DNA of 64,000 nt from NCBI GenBank assembly GCA_963711005.1, contig CAVQCJ010000006.1, positions 124,001 to 188,000 of the forward strand. Reading direction: 5' to 3'. A model generated the notes under the pieces. It was not told the DNA's origin. It did no database searches and saw only the letters and a list, made by a program, of their open reading frames with translations. Positions 35,578 to 43,775 of this stretch are shown here, piece after piece. Numbering within the stretch: position 1 is the first letter of the stretch; each line of letters opens with the position of its first letter. The DNA comes from CAVQCJ01 sp963711005 (GTDB lineage Bacteria; Actinomycetota; Actinomycetes; Prado026). A program made the position numbers and the translations under genes.

Positions 35578-37071
35578 ATGGGGACCGACCTGGAGCTGGC
35601 GCTCGTCGTCGGCGCCCTGGTGCTCCTGGTCGGCGCGCTCGCGGTGCGGCTGTCAGTGCGGATCGGGATCCCCGGCCTGCTGCTGTTCCTCGGGCTGGGC
35701 CTGGCGCTCGGCGAGTCGGGCGCCGGGGTGCGCTTCGACAACGCCGCGCTGACCCGCGACCTCGGCCTGCTCGCCCTCGCCGTCATCCTCGCCGAGGGCG
35801 GTCTGACGACGCGGTTGTCCGCGGTGCGGCCGGTGCTCGGCGTCTCGGTGGTGCTCGGCACGGTCGGCGTGCTGCTGAGCATCGCGGTGGTCGCCGCTGC
35901 GGGGCACCTGCTGCTCGGCATGGACTGGCGGACCGGCGTCCTGCTCGGCGCCGTCGTCTCCTCGACCGACGCAGCCGCCGTGTTCTCGGTGCTGCGCAGG
36001 CTGCGGCTGCGACCGCGCATCGGCGCGATCCTCGAGGCCGAGTCGGGTCTGAACGACGCGCCGTCGATCGTGGTCGTCTCGGTGGTCGTGTCCGGGGCGT
36101 GGACGCAGGACCCGTTGTGGCAGGTCGCGCTGCTCGTCGTCTACGAGCTCGTCGCCGGCGCCGTCGTCGGCTACCTCGTCGGCATGGCCGGACGGTGGCT
36201 TCTGCCGCGGGTCGCGCTGCCGGCGGTGGGCCTGTACCCGCTCGCGTCGCTGGCGCTGGTGACGCTGGCGTTCGGGCTGGCCGCGCTCGCCCACGCGAGC
36301 GGCTTCCTCGCGGTGTACGTCTGCGCGGTGCTGCTGGGCTCGTCCCGGCTGCCGCACCGCCGGTCGGTGCTCGGGTTCGCCGAGGGCCTGGCCTGGCTCG
36401 CGCAGATCGGCCTGTTCACCCTGCTCGGCCTGCTGGCCTCGCCGAGCCGGCTTCCGTCGGCGGTGCTGCCGGCCCTGGCCGCCGGCGCGGTGCTCACCTT
36501 CCTGGCCCGGCCGCTGTCCGTGCTCCTGTGCACGACGCCGTTCGGCGTGCGCTGGCGCGAGCAGGGCTTCCTGTCGGTGGCGGGTCTTCGCGGTGCGGTG
36601 CCGATCGTGCTGGCCACCGTCCCGCTGGCCGCAGGCGCCCCTGGCGCGACCCGGGTCTTCGACCTGACCTTCGTGCTGGTGCTCGTGTTCACCGCGCTGC
36701 AGGCCCCGTCGTTGCCCTGGTTCGCCCGGCGGCTCGGGGTGTCGGCGCCCGAGGAGATCGGTGAGCTGACCGTCGAGACCGCGCCGCTGGACGAGGTCGG
36801 CGCGATGCTGCTCGACGTGCCGGTGCCGCCGCGGTCCCGGCTCGCCGGTGAGTACGTCGTCGACCTCCGGCTGCCCGCGGGCGCGATGGTCAGCATGATC
36901 GTGCGCGACGGCGTGACGCTGGTGCCGGACGTCTCGACCCGCCTGCGCACCGGCGACCGGATCGTCGTCGTCAGCACGGCGGCGGTGCGTCGGCAGGCGG
37001 AACGCCGGCTCCGTGCGGTCAGCCGGCGCGGTGCGCTCGCCGGCTGGTTCGGCGAGAACGGAGACCCGTAG
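35578..37071 (+). CDS. CPA1-family cation/proton antiporter with C-terminal TrkA-C domain (NhaP2/YcgO-like)
   Basis: 497 residues. About twelve helices span residues 5-390; SSTDAAAVFSVLRR and ESGLNDAPSIVV carry the acidic residues of the exchange site. A soluble TrkA-C domain follows (about residues 430-480: LAGEYVVDLRLPAGAMVSMIVRDG, GDRIVVVS). Relatives exchange potassium for protons and are gated by the cytoplasmic domain. It begins 18 nt after the phosphatidyltransferase stop. Confidence 0.9.
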   Translation: MGTDLELALVVGALVLLVGALAVRLSVRIGIPGLLLFLGLGLALGESGAGVRFDNAALTRDLGLLALAVILAEGGLTTRLSAVRPVLGVSVVLGTVGVLLSIAVVAAAGHLLLGMDWRTGVLLGAVVSSTDAAAVFSVLRRLRLRPRIGAILEAESGLNDAPSIVVVSVVVSGAWTQDPLWQVALLVVYELVAGAVVGYLVGMAGRWLLPRVALPAVGLYPLASLALVTLAFGLAALAHASGFLAVYVCAVLLGSSRLPHRRSVLGFAEGLAWLAQIGLFTLLGLLASPSRLPSAVLPALAAGAVLTFLARPLSVLLCTTPFGVRWREQGFLSVAGLRGAVPIVLATVPLAAGAPGATRVFDLTFVLVLVFTALQAPSLPWFARRLGVSAPEEIGELTVETAPLDEVGAMLLDVPVPPRSRLAGEYVVDLRLPAGAMVSMIVRDGVTLVPDVSTRLRTGDRIVVVSTAAVRRQAERRLRAVSRRGALAGWFGENGDP

Positions 37072-37163
37072 CCGTCCCCGTCGACGGAGCCGGCCGATGG
37101 CGGGTGTACGCCATGTCCGCATCCAGACCTGTGGGCGAGGGACGGTGTGGTTCGCGCCGCCCC

Positions 37164-37169
37164 TAGGTT
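37164..37169 (+). promoter_or_regulatory. Putative -10 element of the PKD-domain protein gene
   Basis: TAGGTT, 7 nt before the ATG at 37177; leaderless arrangement, which excludes the earlier in-frame start at 37147. Confidence 0.45.
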
Positions 37170-37176
37170 CGCCGGC

Positions 37177-38025
37177 ATGTCGCTGCGAACCACTCTCGTC
37201 GTGGGTCTGGCCGGGGCGTTGGCCGCCGCTTCGATGGTGGCTGCGGCGCCGGCTGCATCCGGGTCCGGCTGTCCGGGGTGCGGCGTCACGACCGGTCCCG
37301 GTCAGTACGTCGGCAGCCTGCTGATCCCGCCCGGCTCCCGACCGGTGCCGGCCGCGTTGCCGTCCCTGGCCGCGAACTGTCCGGGCTGTGCGTGGACGCT
37401 CGAACCGGCCTGCCAGCGTCCGGGGGTGACGGGCCAGAACAGCTGCCCGGGGGCGGTCCTGTCCTGCCGACCGCAGCCGCCGCCACGGCTGCGTCTCGCC
37501 CTGCTGCTGCAACGCCCCGGTGACCCGGTGCCGCGCAGGGTCGGGACGTTCTGCTTCGACCCTGCCGTACCGCTCCAGCCGGCGGCACTGGTGCCGGGGG
37601 TTCGCGACCGCTTCGTCCGGCTCGTGCCGGCGTTGCGACCGGCGTTCCAGCCCGACGGGTTCGGGATCGTCAACGTGCCGGTCGTGTTCGCTGCCGGCCA
37701 GGCCGCGTCCATCGGCCGGCCGGTCTTCGCCCTCGCCGGCCACCGGGTGGCCCTGCAAGCGACCGCGTCGTGGCGGTGGGACTTCGGCGACGGCGGCTCC
37801 GAGCGCACGGCCCTGCCCGGTGGGCCGTGGCCGGACGTCGCGGTCGCGCACGCGTACGTGGCGGCGGACCGGTTCGCGGTGCGGGTTACCACGGTGTGGC
37901 AGGGCCAGTTCTGGGTCGACGGCTCCGGTCCCTTCGCCGTCGACGGCGCGCCGGTCACCCAGACAGCCGCGCTGACCGTCCCCGTCCGCGCGGCTGCGGC
38001 CGAGCTGGTGGCACCGGACGGGTGA
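37177..38025 (+). CDS. Secreted PKD-domain protein
   Basis: 282 residues. Signal peptide MSLRTTLVVGLAGALAAASM with cleavage after APAAS near residue 28. The mature N-terminus has pairs of Cys (GCPGCG, NCPGCAWTLEPACQ, NSCPGAVLSC), suggesting disulfides. A PKD fold is indicated by SWRWDFGDGGSE and VAHAYVAADRFAVRVTTVWQGQF. PKD modules usually mediate surface or carbohydrate contacts. Similar actinobacterial secreted proteins exist but no function is assigned. Confidence 0.75.
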   Translation: MSLRTTLVVGLAGALAAASMVAAAPAASGSGCPGCGVTTGPGQYVGSLLIPPGSRPVPAALPSLAANCPGCAWTLEPACQRPGVTGQNSCPGAVLSCRPQPPPRLRLALLLQRPGDPVPRRVGTFCFDPAVPLQPAALVPGVRDRFVRLVPALRPAFQPDGFGIVNVPVVFAAGQAASIGRPVFALAGHRVALQATASWRWDFGDGGSERTALPGGPWPDVAVAHAYVAADRFAVRVTTVWQGQFWVDGSGPFAVDGAPVTQTAALTVPVRAAAAELVAPDG

Positions 38026-38148
38026 CCGGACGGGACGAGCCATCGGCGATGACCGAAGGCGCTGTGACCGATGCCACAGGGCGGGGCCGGAACCACGCTG
38101 CGCGTCCACGAGTCCCAGCGGGCGACCCCTCACAGAAGAGCCCTCGCC

Positions 38149-38340
38149 GTGAACCCGCCGCACATTCCCCCCCGCCGTGACCTGCGCCGCGCCTGCGAGC
38201 TGCTCCGTACCGCGCAGCACCAGCTGGTGGAAGCGGCCGCCCTGCTCGGCATCGGACCGGAGGACGGTTCGCTGTGGACGGCGGTCCGCACCATGGTCGA
38301 GGTGCGCGAGAGCCACGAACGGGTGCTCGCCCGGCTCTGA
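38149..38340 (+). CDS. Small helical protein, hypothetical (63 residues)
   Basis: From a GTG: PRRDLRRACELLRTAQHQLVEAAALLGI, then EDGSLWTAVRTMVEVRESHERVLARL. The composition is strongly coding and predicts two amphipathic helices. The frame is open further upstream, but the sequence before this GTG looks non-coding. It converges on the crtI-type gene with a 30-bp gap. No family recognised. Confidence 0.5.
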   Translation: MNPPHIPPRRDLRRACELLRTAQHQLVEAAALLGIGPEDGSLWTAVRTMVEVRESHERVLARL

Positions 38341-38370
38341 CCGCGCTCCGACCAGGACGTTCGCGGACCG

Positions 38371-39882
38371 TCAGGCCGGTCCGACGAGGCCGGCGACGAT
38401 CTCCGCGGACAGCCCGACGAGCGGCAGGCCCCCGCCCGGATGCGCGGAGCCGCCGACCAGGAACAGCCCCCGCACCGGCCCCACGTTCGACGGCCGGCGG
38501 AACGCCGCACGCGCGCCGTTCGACGACGAGCCGTAGATCGCCCCGCCGGGGGAGCGGGTCGCGACGGCCAGGTCGGCCGGGGTGCTGGCGACCGACCACA
38601 GCACCCGGCTCCGGACGTCCAGGCCGCGGGCCGCCATCACGTCGAGGACCCGGCTCGCGTACTGCTCGGCGCGGCCGGGTCCGGTCCAGTCGACGCCGCT
38701 GCCGTCGGCCCGGCCCGGTTCGTGCCGAGGGGCGTTCACCAGGACCGACAACGACTCGTGCCCGTCCGGACGCATGCGCGGGTCGGCCGGGGCGCAGACG
38801 TACACCGCCGGGTCCGCGACCGGGTTCGGTGCGCGACCGAAGACCGCGTCGAACTCGGCGTCGTAGTCGCCGGGGAACAGCACCGTGTGGTGGCGCAGTC
38901 CGGGGGTGCGCCCGCGAAGGGCGAGCTGCAGCGTGAAGCCGGACAGCGAGGCCGCCGCCCGGTCCAGCCGTGCCAGCGGCGCCCGGCCGACCGACGGCGG
39001 CAGCAGCTCGGCGAACAGGTTCCGGGCATCGGAGTCGGCGACGACGACCTCGGCGCCGACAGGCTCGCCGTCCGTGAGCCGTACGCCGCTGACGCGACCG
39101 GCCGACACCTCGACAGCCTCGACGTCGGCGCCGAACCGGAACGCCACGCCGCGTCGCACGCAGCGGCGGTGCAACGCGTCCGCGAGCTCGCGCAGGCCGC
39201 CCTCGACGTGCCAGGCGCCGAAGGTCTGCTCCACGTAGGGGATGACGCACAGGGCGGCCGGGGCCTGCCGCGGGTCCGAGCCGGAGTACGTCGCGTAGCG
39301 GTCCAGCATCATCTGCAGCCGCGGGTCGCGCAGGTACCGCCGGCCGAGCGCGCGCAGCGAGGTGAACGGAGCCACCGTGCGCAGGTCGCGCAACCGCAGC
39401 GACTGCCGCAGCAGCACGGTGGGGGACGGCAGCGGGCTGGTCAGGAACGGCACTCGGGTCACGTCCCACACGCGTGCGGCGTGGTCGACGAGCGCCGTCC
39501 ACTGCCCGCCGGCGCCTCGACCGAAAGCATCGTCGAGGGCGTCGGAGACTCCCGCGCGGGACGCGTTCGGGAGCTCCACGCCGGTGCCGTCGGCGAACGT
39601 GTAGGCGAAGGCGGGCTCGACCGGGACCAGCCCGACGTTGTCCTCCAGTGCGGCGTCCTTGCGCGACACCGCAGTCTTGAGGAACAGGTCGCGGTAGACC
39701 GCGGGCAGCGTCAGCAGCGACGGGCCGGTGTCGAAGACGAACCCGTCCCGCTCCAGCCGGCCGACCTTGCCGCCGTGCGTCCTGGCCTGCTCGAGCACGG
39801 TCACCGCATGGCCCTGCGTCGCCAGCCTGGCCGCGGCAGCCATCCCGCCCATGCCGGCGCCGATCACCACGACCCGGCTCAC
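38371..39882 (-). CDS. Second CrtI-type carotenoid desaturase/oxidase (CrtD-like)
   Basis: 503 residues. FAD fold VVVIGAGMGGMAAAARLATQG, then GGKVGRLERDGFVFDTGPSLLTLP and C-terminal GLFLVGGSAHPGGGLPLVGLSAEIV. It belongs to the phytoene desaturase family but is clearly different from the first copy. In clusters with CruF and CruG a CrtD-type C-3',4'-desaturase is expected, which would act after hydration; the exact reaction is inferred. Its GTG overlaps the stop of the upstream glycosyltransferase. Confidence 0.85.
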   Translation of the reverse strand: MSRVVVIGAGMGGMAAAARLATQGHAVTVLEQARTHGGKVGRLERDGFVFDTGPSLLTLPAVYRDLFLKTAVSRKDAALEDNVGLVPVEPAFAYTFADGTGVELPNASRAGVSDALDDAFGRGAGGQWTALVDHAARVWDVTRVPFLTSPLPSPTVLLRQSLRLRDLRTVAPFTSLRALGRRYLRDPRLQMMLDRYATYSGSDPRQAPAALCVIPYVEQTFGAWHVEGGLRELADALHRRCVRRGVAFRFGADVEAVEVSAGRVSGVRLTDGEPVGAEVVVADSDARNLFAELLPPSVGRAPLARLDRAAASLSGFTLQLALRGRTPGLRHHTVLFPGDYDAEFDAVFGRAPNPVADPAVYVCAPADPRMRPDGHESLSVLVNAPRHEPGRADGSGVDWTGPGRAEQYASRVLDVMAARGLDVRSRVLWSVASTPADLAVATRSPGGAIYGSSSNGARAAFRRPSNVGPVRGLFLVGGSAHPGGGLPLVGLSAEIVAGLVGPA

Positions 39883-41012
39883 GGCAGCGTCCGCCCCTTC
39901 CAGGTGAGCGAGCCGGCACGGCGGCGTCGGACCGAGTCGATCATCAGGACGTCGAACGCCACGACGGACAACGGGTGCGCGAGCACGTCCGGCCACGCCC
40001 GACCGCCGACGCGTCGCGCGACGAGCAGGCGACCGACCACGCCGGCTGCGTAGCCGGTGGCGCCGACCGGCGAGCCGGCGACGGCGGCGACGGCCGGCAG
40101 CACGTAGACGACGGTAGCCGCGGCTGCGACCGCCAGACCGCCGGCCGGTGACCCGAACGCCGCCCACAACGACTTCGTGTACCCGGCGCGCAGGGCTGGC
40201 CAGCCGTCGTACATGCGGCACCGCGCGACGTCGGTACCGTCGACGAGGCCCCCGCGTCCGCCCGCGCGCCGGACCGCGCGCGCCAGCTCGATGTCGTCGA
40301 GCACGGCCGCGCGGACGGAAGCCGTCGCGTGACCGCCGCCGCGTCGGTAGGCGGCGGCGTCGACAGCCAGCAGCTGCCCGTTCGCCGCCGCGAGACTCGA
40401 GCGCGTGGACCGCTCGGCGAGCCGCAGCGGCACAGTGGTCAGCCACGACCACTGCAGCAACGGCTGCACCAGCCGTTCGGTCACCGTCACCGCGTCCTGT
40501 CTCGGGTACGGCGACACGACGTCGAGTCCGCTGGTGCGCAGCAGCTCGACGGTGGCCGCGACTCCGGTCGGCTCCACGACGACGTCGGCGTCGAGGAACA
40601 CCAGGACGCTGCCCGTCGCCGCTGCCGCCAGCTGCGTGCACGCCCAGGGCTTGCCGAGCCAGCCCGCCGGCGGCGACTGCCGTGCCGGCCCCGCGCCGGG
40701 CCCGGTGGCGAGCAGGCGCAGCCGCGGGTCCGCGGCGGCCAGAGCTTGCACGATCCGCGCGGTGCCGTCCCGCGAGCCGTCGTCGAAGACCAGCACCTCC
40801 AGGTCCGCCATCGCGCGGGACGCGAGCACGGCGCGCAGGCAGCGCTCGACGTTCGCGGCTTCGTCGCGAACCGGCAGCAGCACGGACACCCGCTCCGGCA
40901 CGGCGGCAGGCGACCGTCCGGGCGTGCGCAGGCGGCGCAGGTTGCACGCCGTGTGCGCAGTGCCCACGACCGCGGCGGCACTGCCCGTCGCGACCACGGC
41001 GCGGCGCAGCAC
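39879..41012 (-). CDS. cruG: Family 2 glycosyltransferase, CruG-like (carotenoid glycosylation)
   Basis: 377 residues. An N-terminal membrane helix is followed by the GT-A domain: RVSVLLPVRDEAANVERCLRAVL, VLVFDDGSRDGTARI, GKPWACTQLA, VFLDADVVVEP (DxD) and DDIELARAVRRAGG; two or three C-terminal helices include YVLPAVAAVAGS. Paired with CruF it should add a sugar to the 2' or 1' hydroxyl. The start is uncertain: GTG at 41012 follows the cruF stop, and GTG at 41045 would overlap it by 19 nt. The open frame runs far upstream antisense-like through cruF and was rejected. Confidence 0.8.
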   Translation of the reverse strand: MLRRAVVATGSAAAVVGTAHTACNLRRLRTPGRSPAAVPERVSVLLPVRDEAANVERCLRAVLASRAMADLEVLVFDDGSRDGTARIVQALAAADPRLRLLATGPGAGPARQSPPAGWLGKPWACTQLAAAATGSVLVFLDADVVVEPTGVAATVELLRTSGLDVVSPYPRQDAVTVTERLVQPLLQWSWLTTVPLRLAERSTRSSLAAANGQLLAVDAAAYRRGGGHATASVRAAVLDDIELARAVRRAGGRGGLVDGTDVARCRMYDGWPALRAGYTKSLWAAFGSPAGGLAVAAAATVVYVLPAVAAVAGSPVGATGYAAGVVGRLLVARRVGGRAWPDVLAHPLSVVAFDVLMIDSVRRRRAGSLTWKGRTLP

Positions 41013-41026
41013 CCGCGTCGCCGCGC

Positions 41027-41824
41027 TCAGTCGCGTCCGACCCACAGCGCCCACGCGTACGGCACCGCGACGACTCCCATGGCGATCCCTCCGTACAGAG
41101 CCACCCACGGCCGGTGGAAGAAGAAGGCGTTCGCGAGCACCGAGGACACGTACGTCCAGAAGAACAGCAGCGCGGGCTGGCCGTCCGGGGCCGGCCGGCG
41201 CGGCAGCCGGTCCAGCACCGCCATCATCACTACCGCTGTCGCCAGCCATCCGAGGTAGTTGACCCCCGGGATGCCTGGTACGTGCGGGAGGGCGTACGCG
41301 GTGCTCGTGAAGTGCCAGAACCCCTCGGCCGTCATCATCGGGTCCAGGAACAGGTCCCAGCCGGCGAGGGCCACTCCGCCGAGGAGCGGGACGAGCAGCG
41401 CGGACCGGCTCAGCCGTTGGGCCAGCACGAGGGACGGGTAGGCGACCATCGCCCACGCCAGCGGCACCAGCCACGGCACGCCGAGCACCGTCCGGGTCAA
41501 CGTGTCCGAGTAGACGTAGTCGCCGAACGGGAGCCCGGTCCGCAGTCCCACCGCCTCGACCAGCAGCCCGCCGCCGACGGTCACCGTGCAGAAGCCGGCC
41601 GTCCAGGCGAGGCCGCGCCACACGAGCGCGTGCGACGTGCTGGCGACGAAGAAGGTCACGACGATCGCGACGGTGAGGTCGCGCCGGGCGGTGCCGTGCG
41701 CGAGCGGGTAGCAGATCTGCAGGCCGATCGTCACGGCGGCGAGCAGCCACGGCAGCATGAGCAGCAGCGGGCTTCGGCCCCGCCGACGGTCGGTGCGCGG
41801 ACCGGTGTAGACGCGCAGGCTCAT
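41027..41824 (-). CDS. cruF: Carotenoid 1',2'-hydratase family membrane protein (CruF-like, DUF422)
   Basis: 265 residues with about seven helices. GLRTGLPFGDYVYSDTLTRTVLGVPWLVPLAWAMVAYP and GWDLFLDPMMTAEGFWHF are hallmark stretches of the CruF/DUF422 family, with conserved acidic residues in membrane helices. CruF adds water to the psi end of carotenoids, giving the hydroxyl that CruG glycosylates. The order cruF-cruG-crtI2 on one strand with minimal gaps indicates an operon. Confidence 0.87.
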   Translation of the reverse strand: MSLRVYTGPRTDRRRGRSPLLLMLPWLLAAVTIGLQICYPLAHGTARRDLTVAIVVTFFVASTSHALVWRGLAWTAGFCTVTVGGGLLVEAVGLRTGLPFGDYVYSDTLTRTVLGVPWLVPLAWAMVAYPSLVLAQRLSRSALLVPLLGGVALAGWDLFLDPMMTAEGFWHFTSTAYALPHVPGIPGVNYLGWLATAVVMMAVLDRLPRRPAPDGQPALLFFWTYVSSVLANAFFFHRPWVALYGGIAMGVVAVPYAWALWVGRD

Positions 41825-41896
41825 GGGACCGGCGCTGCGATGAGCAGGGCGGCCCGCACTGGCGTCCGGCGGGGCTGGTCGGGCACGGGCGTCAGC

Positions 41897-42625
41897 CTAG
41901 GTGACGCCCGCGACCTCGATGCCGCCGAAGGAGCCCTGCGCCTCGAGCACGGCCAGGCGGGCGAAGAGCTCTTCGCTGTACCAGCCGACGCTGGCGGTCC
42001 GCCGGATGGCCTCCAGATGCTCGGGCGAGTCGTACGCGAACGATCGCAGGGCCGCGGTGGAGTCCCAGAGCGAGAACGTGCCCTGCAGCCCGACCGGCGC
42101 CTCGCCGATCCCCAGCGCCAGCCGCAGGCCGGGCGACCTGGCCAGGCGTGCGCTCACCGGCGGCACGGCGCGCCAGAACGTGACCGCCCGGCCCGGGCGC
42201 ACTCTCGCCCTGGTCACCGCCGCGACGGGTCCTTCGTACGGCTGCGGCTGCGGGTCGCCGAACGGGGCGCGGCCGGACCAGCGGCCCTTGCTGGCCAGCG
42301 GGCGCATCAGCAGTCGCAGGCGTTCGCCGCCCCGGGCCGCGTCCGCGCGCGCGTCCCACCCGCGCGCCACCGGCGAGCGCTCGAACGCCTCGACGGCTCG
42401 CGGGTCGGACCAGCAGGCCAGCAGCGCCCAGTGCCGCGGGTCCGCGTCGCGGACGGTGAACGTGCGGCCGTCCCCGGTGCCGAGCAGCTTGAAGAAGGTG
42501 AGGTTCGCGGACCTGCTGACGGCACGCCGTCCGAACGCCATCGCGGTCACCGCCGACGGCACGGTGCGCGCCGGGACCCCCCACACGTGCAGCGTCACCA
42601 GCTCGGGGACGAGGTCGACGGTCAC
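41897..42625 (-). CDS. Spheroidene monooxygenase (CrtA)-like protein
   Basis: 242 residues. LVTLHVWGVPARTVPSAV, ANLTFFKLLGTGDGRTF, WALLACWSD and RSFAYDSPEHLEAIRRTASVGWYSEELFARLAVL are recognisable CrtA-family stretches. CrtA introduces a keto group at C-2 of acyclic carotenoids. Its position directly upstream of cruF supports a role in tailoring the same pigment. The GTG is 4 nt after the ybaK-type stop, so the five minus-strand genes 38371-43103 could be one transcript. Confidence 0.8.
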   Translation of the reverse strand: MTVDLVPELVTLHVWGVPARTVPSAVTAMAFGRRAVSRSANLTFFKLLGTGDGRTFTVRDADPRHWALLACWSDPRAVEAFERSPVARGWDARADAARGGERLRLLMRPLASKGRWSGRAPFGDPQPQPYEGPVAAVTRARVRPGRAVTFWRAVPPVSARLARSPGLRLALGIGEAPVGLQGTFSLWDSTAALRSFAYDSPEHLEAIRRTASVGWYSEELFARLAVLEAQGSFGGIEVAGVT

Positions 42626-42629
42626 CGGT

Positions 42630-43103
42630 TCAGCCGACTTCGGCGGAGGTCCCGGCGGTGATGCGCAGCAGCTCGTCGTACGTCGTGGGGAAGACCGTGT
42701 GCGGGTGGCCGGCCGCGGCCCAGACGACGTCGTACCTGGCGAGCGCGACGTCGACGATCGTGCGCAGCGGTCGCAGGTGGCCCACCGGGGCGACGCCGCC
42801 GATCGCCATCCCGGTGTGCTTGCGCACGAAGTCGGCGTCGGCGCGGCCCAGCCGCTGTACGCCGAGGAGGTCGGCGACCCGGCTCGTGTCCACCCGGTGG
42901 GCGCCGGAGGTCATGACCAGCAGGGGGTGCCCGTCGGCGTCGAACACCAGCGAGTTGGCGATGGCGCCGACGTCGCAGCCGAGCTGGGCGGCGGCGGTGG
43001 CCGCGGTGGGCGCCGGGTCGGCCAGCACGACCGGCTCGCCCGTGGCGCCGGCCGCCTGCAGGGCCTGTACGACCTTGCGGACGGTGGGGTGGTCCAGCGA
43101 CAT
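42630..43103 (-). CDS. YbaK/aminoacyl-tRNA deacylase family protein
   Basis: 157 residues. SLVFDADGHPLLVMTSGAHRVD, ADFVRKHTGMAIGGVAPVGH and AAAGHPHTVFPTTYDELLRIT are the conserved features of the YbaK domain, with the catalytic-type Lys in VRKHTG. The family hydrolyses mischarged aminoacyl-tRNA such as Cys-tRNA(Pro). TAACCT lies 6 nt before the ATG. It shares its promoter region with the divergent SOS operon. Confidence 0.88.
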   Translation of the reverse strand: MSLDHPTVRKVVQALQAAGATGEPVVLADPAPTAATAAAQLGCDVGAIANSLVFDADGHPLLVMTSGAHRVDTSRVADLLGVQRLGRADADFVRKHTGMAIGGVAPVGHLRPLRTIVDVALARYDVVWAAAGHPHTVFPTTYDELLRITAGTSAEVG

Positions 43104-43109
43104 GGCGGG

Positions 43110-43115
43110 AGGTTA
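43110..43115 (-). promoter_or_regulatory. Putative -10 element of the ybaK-type gene
   Basis: TAACCT on the minus strand, 6 nt before the ATG at 43103; leaderless arrangement. Confidence 0.45.
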
Positions 43116-43144
43116 GCGCCCCGTCAACAGGTCGTCGCGAGGTC

Positions 43145-43175
43145 TTGACGGGCTGTCGGAGGAGGGCGGTACTGT
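43145..43175 (+). promoter_or_regulatory. Promoter of the SOS mutagenesis operon
   Basis: TTGACG (43145-43150) and TACTGT (43170-43175) with a 19-nt spacer. The LexA box begins 10 nt downstream of the -10. The mraZ promoter uses the same two hexamers with a 16-nt spacer. Confidence 0.55.
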
Positions 43176-43185
43176 GACGGCCTGT

Positions 43186-43201
43186 TCGAACACCTGTTCG
43201 A
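43186..43201 (+). promoter_or_regulatory. LexA binding site (SOS box)
   Basis: TCGAACACCTGTTCGA matches the actinobacterial consensus TCGAAC-N4-GTTCGA without mismatch, and the palindrome extends one more base each side. It covers the expected transcription start of the dnaE2 operon, where LexA would block RNA polymerase until DNA damage. Confidence 0.9.
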
Positions 43202-43453
43202 ACGACAGAGGAAGAACCAAGGAAAGAGCAAGAAGATCCCGGTTCGGGTCTCGCGGCCCGGACGGGATCCCGGAGCCCCGTCTGGGGCCGTGGACCTCGA
43301 CCCCCACGGTCCCGGACGGAACCGTCGGCCCCGGGACGGGCGTGGGGAAGCGCCGGTCCCGGGGGCCGGCCCTCCGGCTGGTCGTCCGTCTTCCCCCGGC
43401 GACCTGGTGCGGGCGTTCGTCCGCACCGGACCGAGGCAGGAGGGTGGACCACG
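43202..43453 (+). other. Long structured leader of the SOS operon
   Basis: About 250 bp without a recognisable gene. It starts with a purine tract (43202-43238). A large hairpin lies at 43302-43347: arms CCCCACG/CGTGGGG (outer), GTCCCGG/CCGGGAC (middle) and ACGG/CCGT (inner) around AA, with short asymmetric gaps on the 3' side. A smaller GCCCC-GTCT-GGGGC hairpin precedes it. No oligo-U follows. The leader ends at the ATG of the DUF6504 gene. Confidence 0.6.
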
Positions 43454-43765
43454 ATGTCCCGGCAGTACGACCACCCGGTGCGCGACGTCGTCGACGTGCG
43501 GCGCGGACGCGACGGCACCGGACCCAGCCAGTTCCTGTGGCGGGGGCGGCTCTATGTCGTGCGCGGGGTGCTCGCGCACTGGGTCGAGGTCGGCGCCTGG
43601 TGGCGGTCCAGGCTCCCGGACGGGCTCCCGGCCCGGGTCGACGAGCACGGCCGCGAGGTCTGGCGGGTGGAGGCGCACGCCGGCCGTACGAGCTCCGCCG
43701 GCGTCTACGACCTGGCCTACGACGAGGCGGCGGCGTCCTGGACGCTCGCCCGGGCCCATGACTGA
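43454..43765 (+). CDS. DUF6504 family protein
   Basis: 103 residues: PSQFLWRGRLYVVRGVLAHWVEVGAWWR, then WRVEAHAG and YDLAYDEAAASWTLARAHD. This small protein regularly precedes the HEPN gene and dnaE2 in actinobacterial SOS operons. Biochemical role unknown; its place behind the LexA box suggests a part in damage tolerance. The ATG follows AGGGTGG. Confidence 0.8.
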   Translation: MSRQYDHPVRDVVDVRRGRDGTGPSQFLWRGRLYVVRGVLAHWVEVGAWWRSRLPDGLPARVDEHGREVWRVEAHAGRTSSAGVYDLAYDEAAASWTLARAHD

Positions 43766-43775
43766 GAGGGGAACG

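Noticed and set aside
39879..41750. A 623-residue glycosyltransferase with an N-terminal extension
   Set aside because: The extension is an out-of-frame reading of cruF; the conserved GT2 domain begins after 41012.
43174..43761. A 195-codon plus-strand ORF starting just before the LexA box
   Set aside because: It would translate through the operator and the structured leader, is Arg/Pro-rich, and overlaps DUF6504 out of frame.
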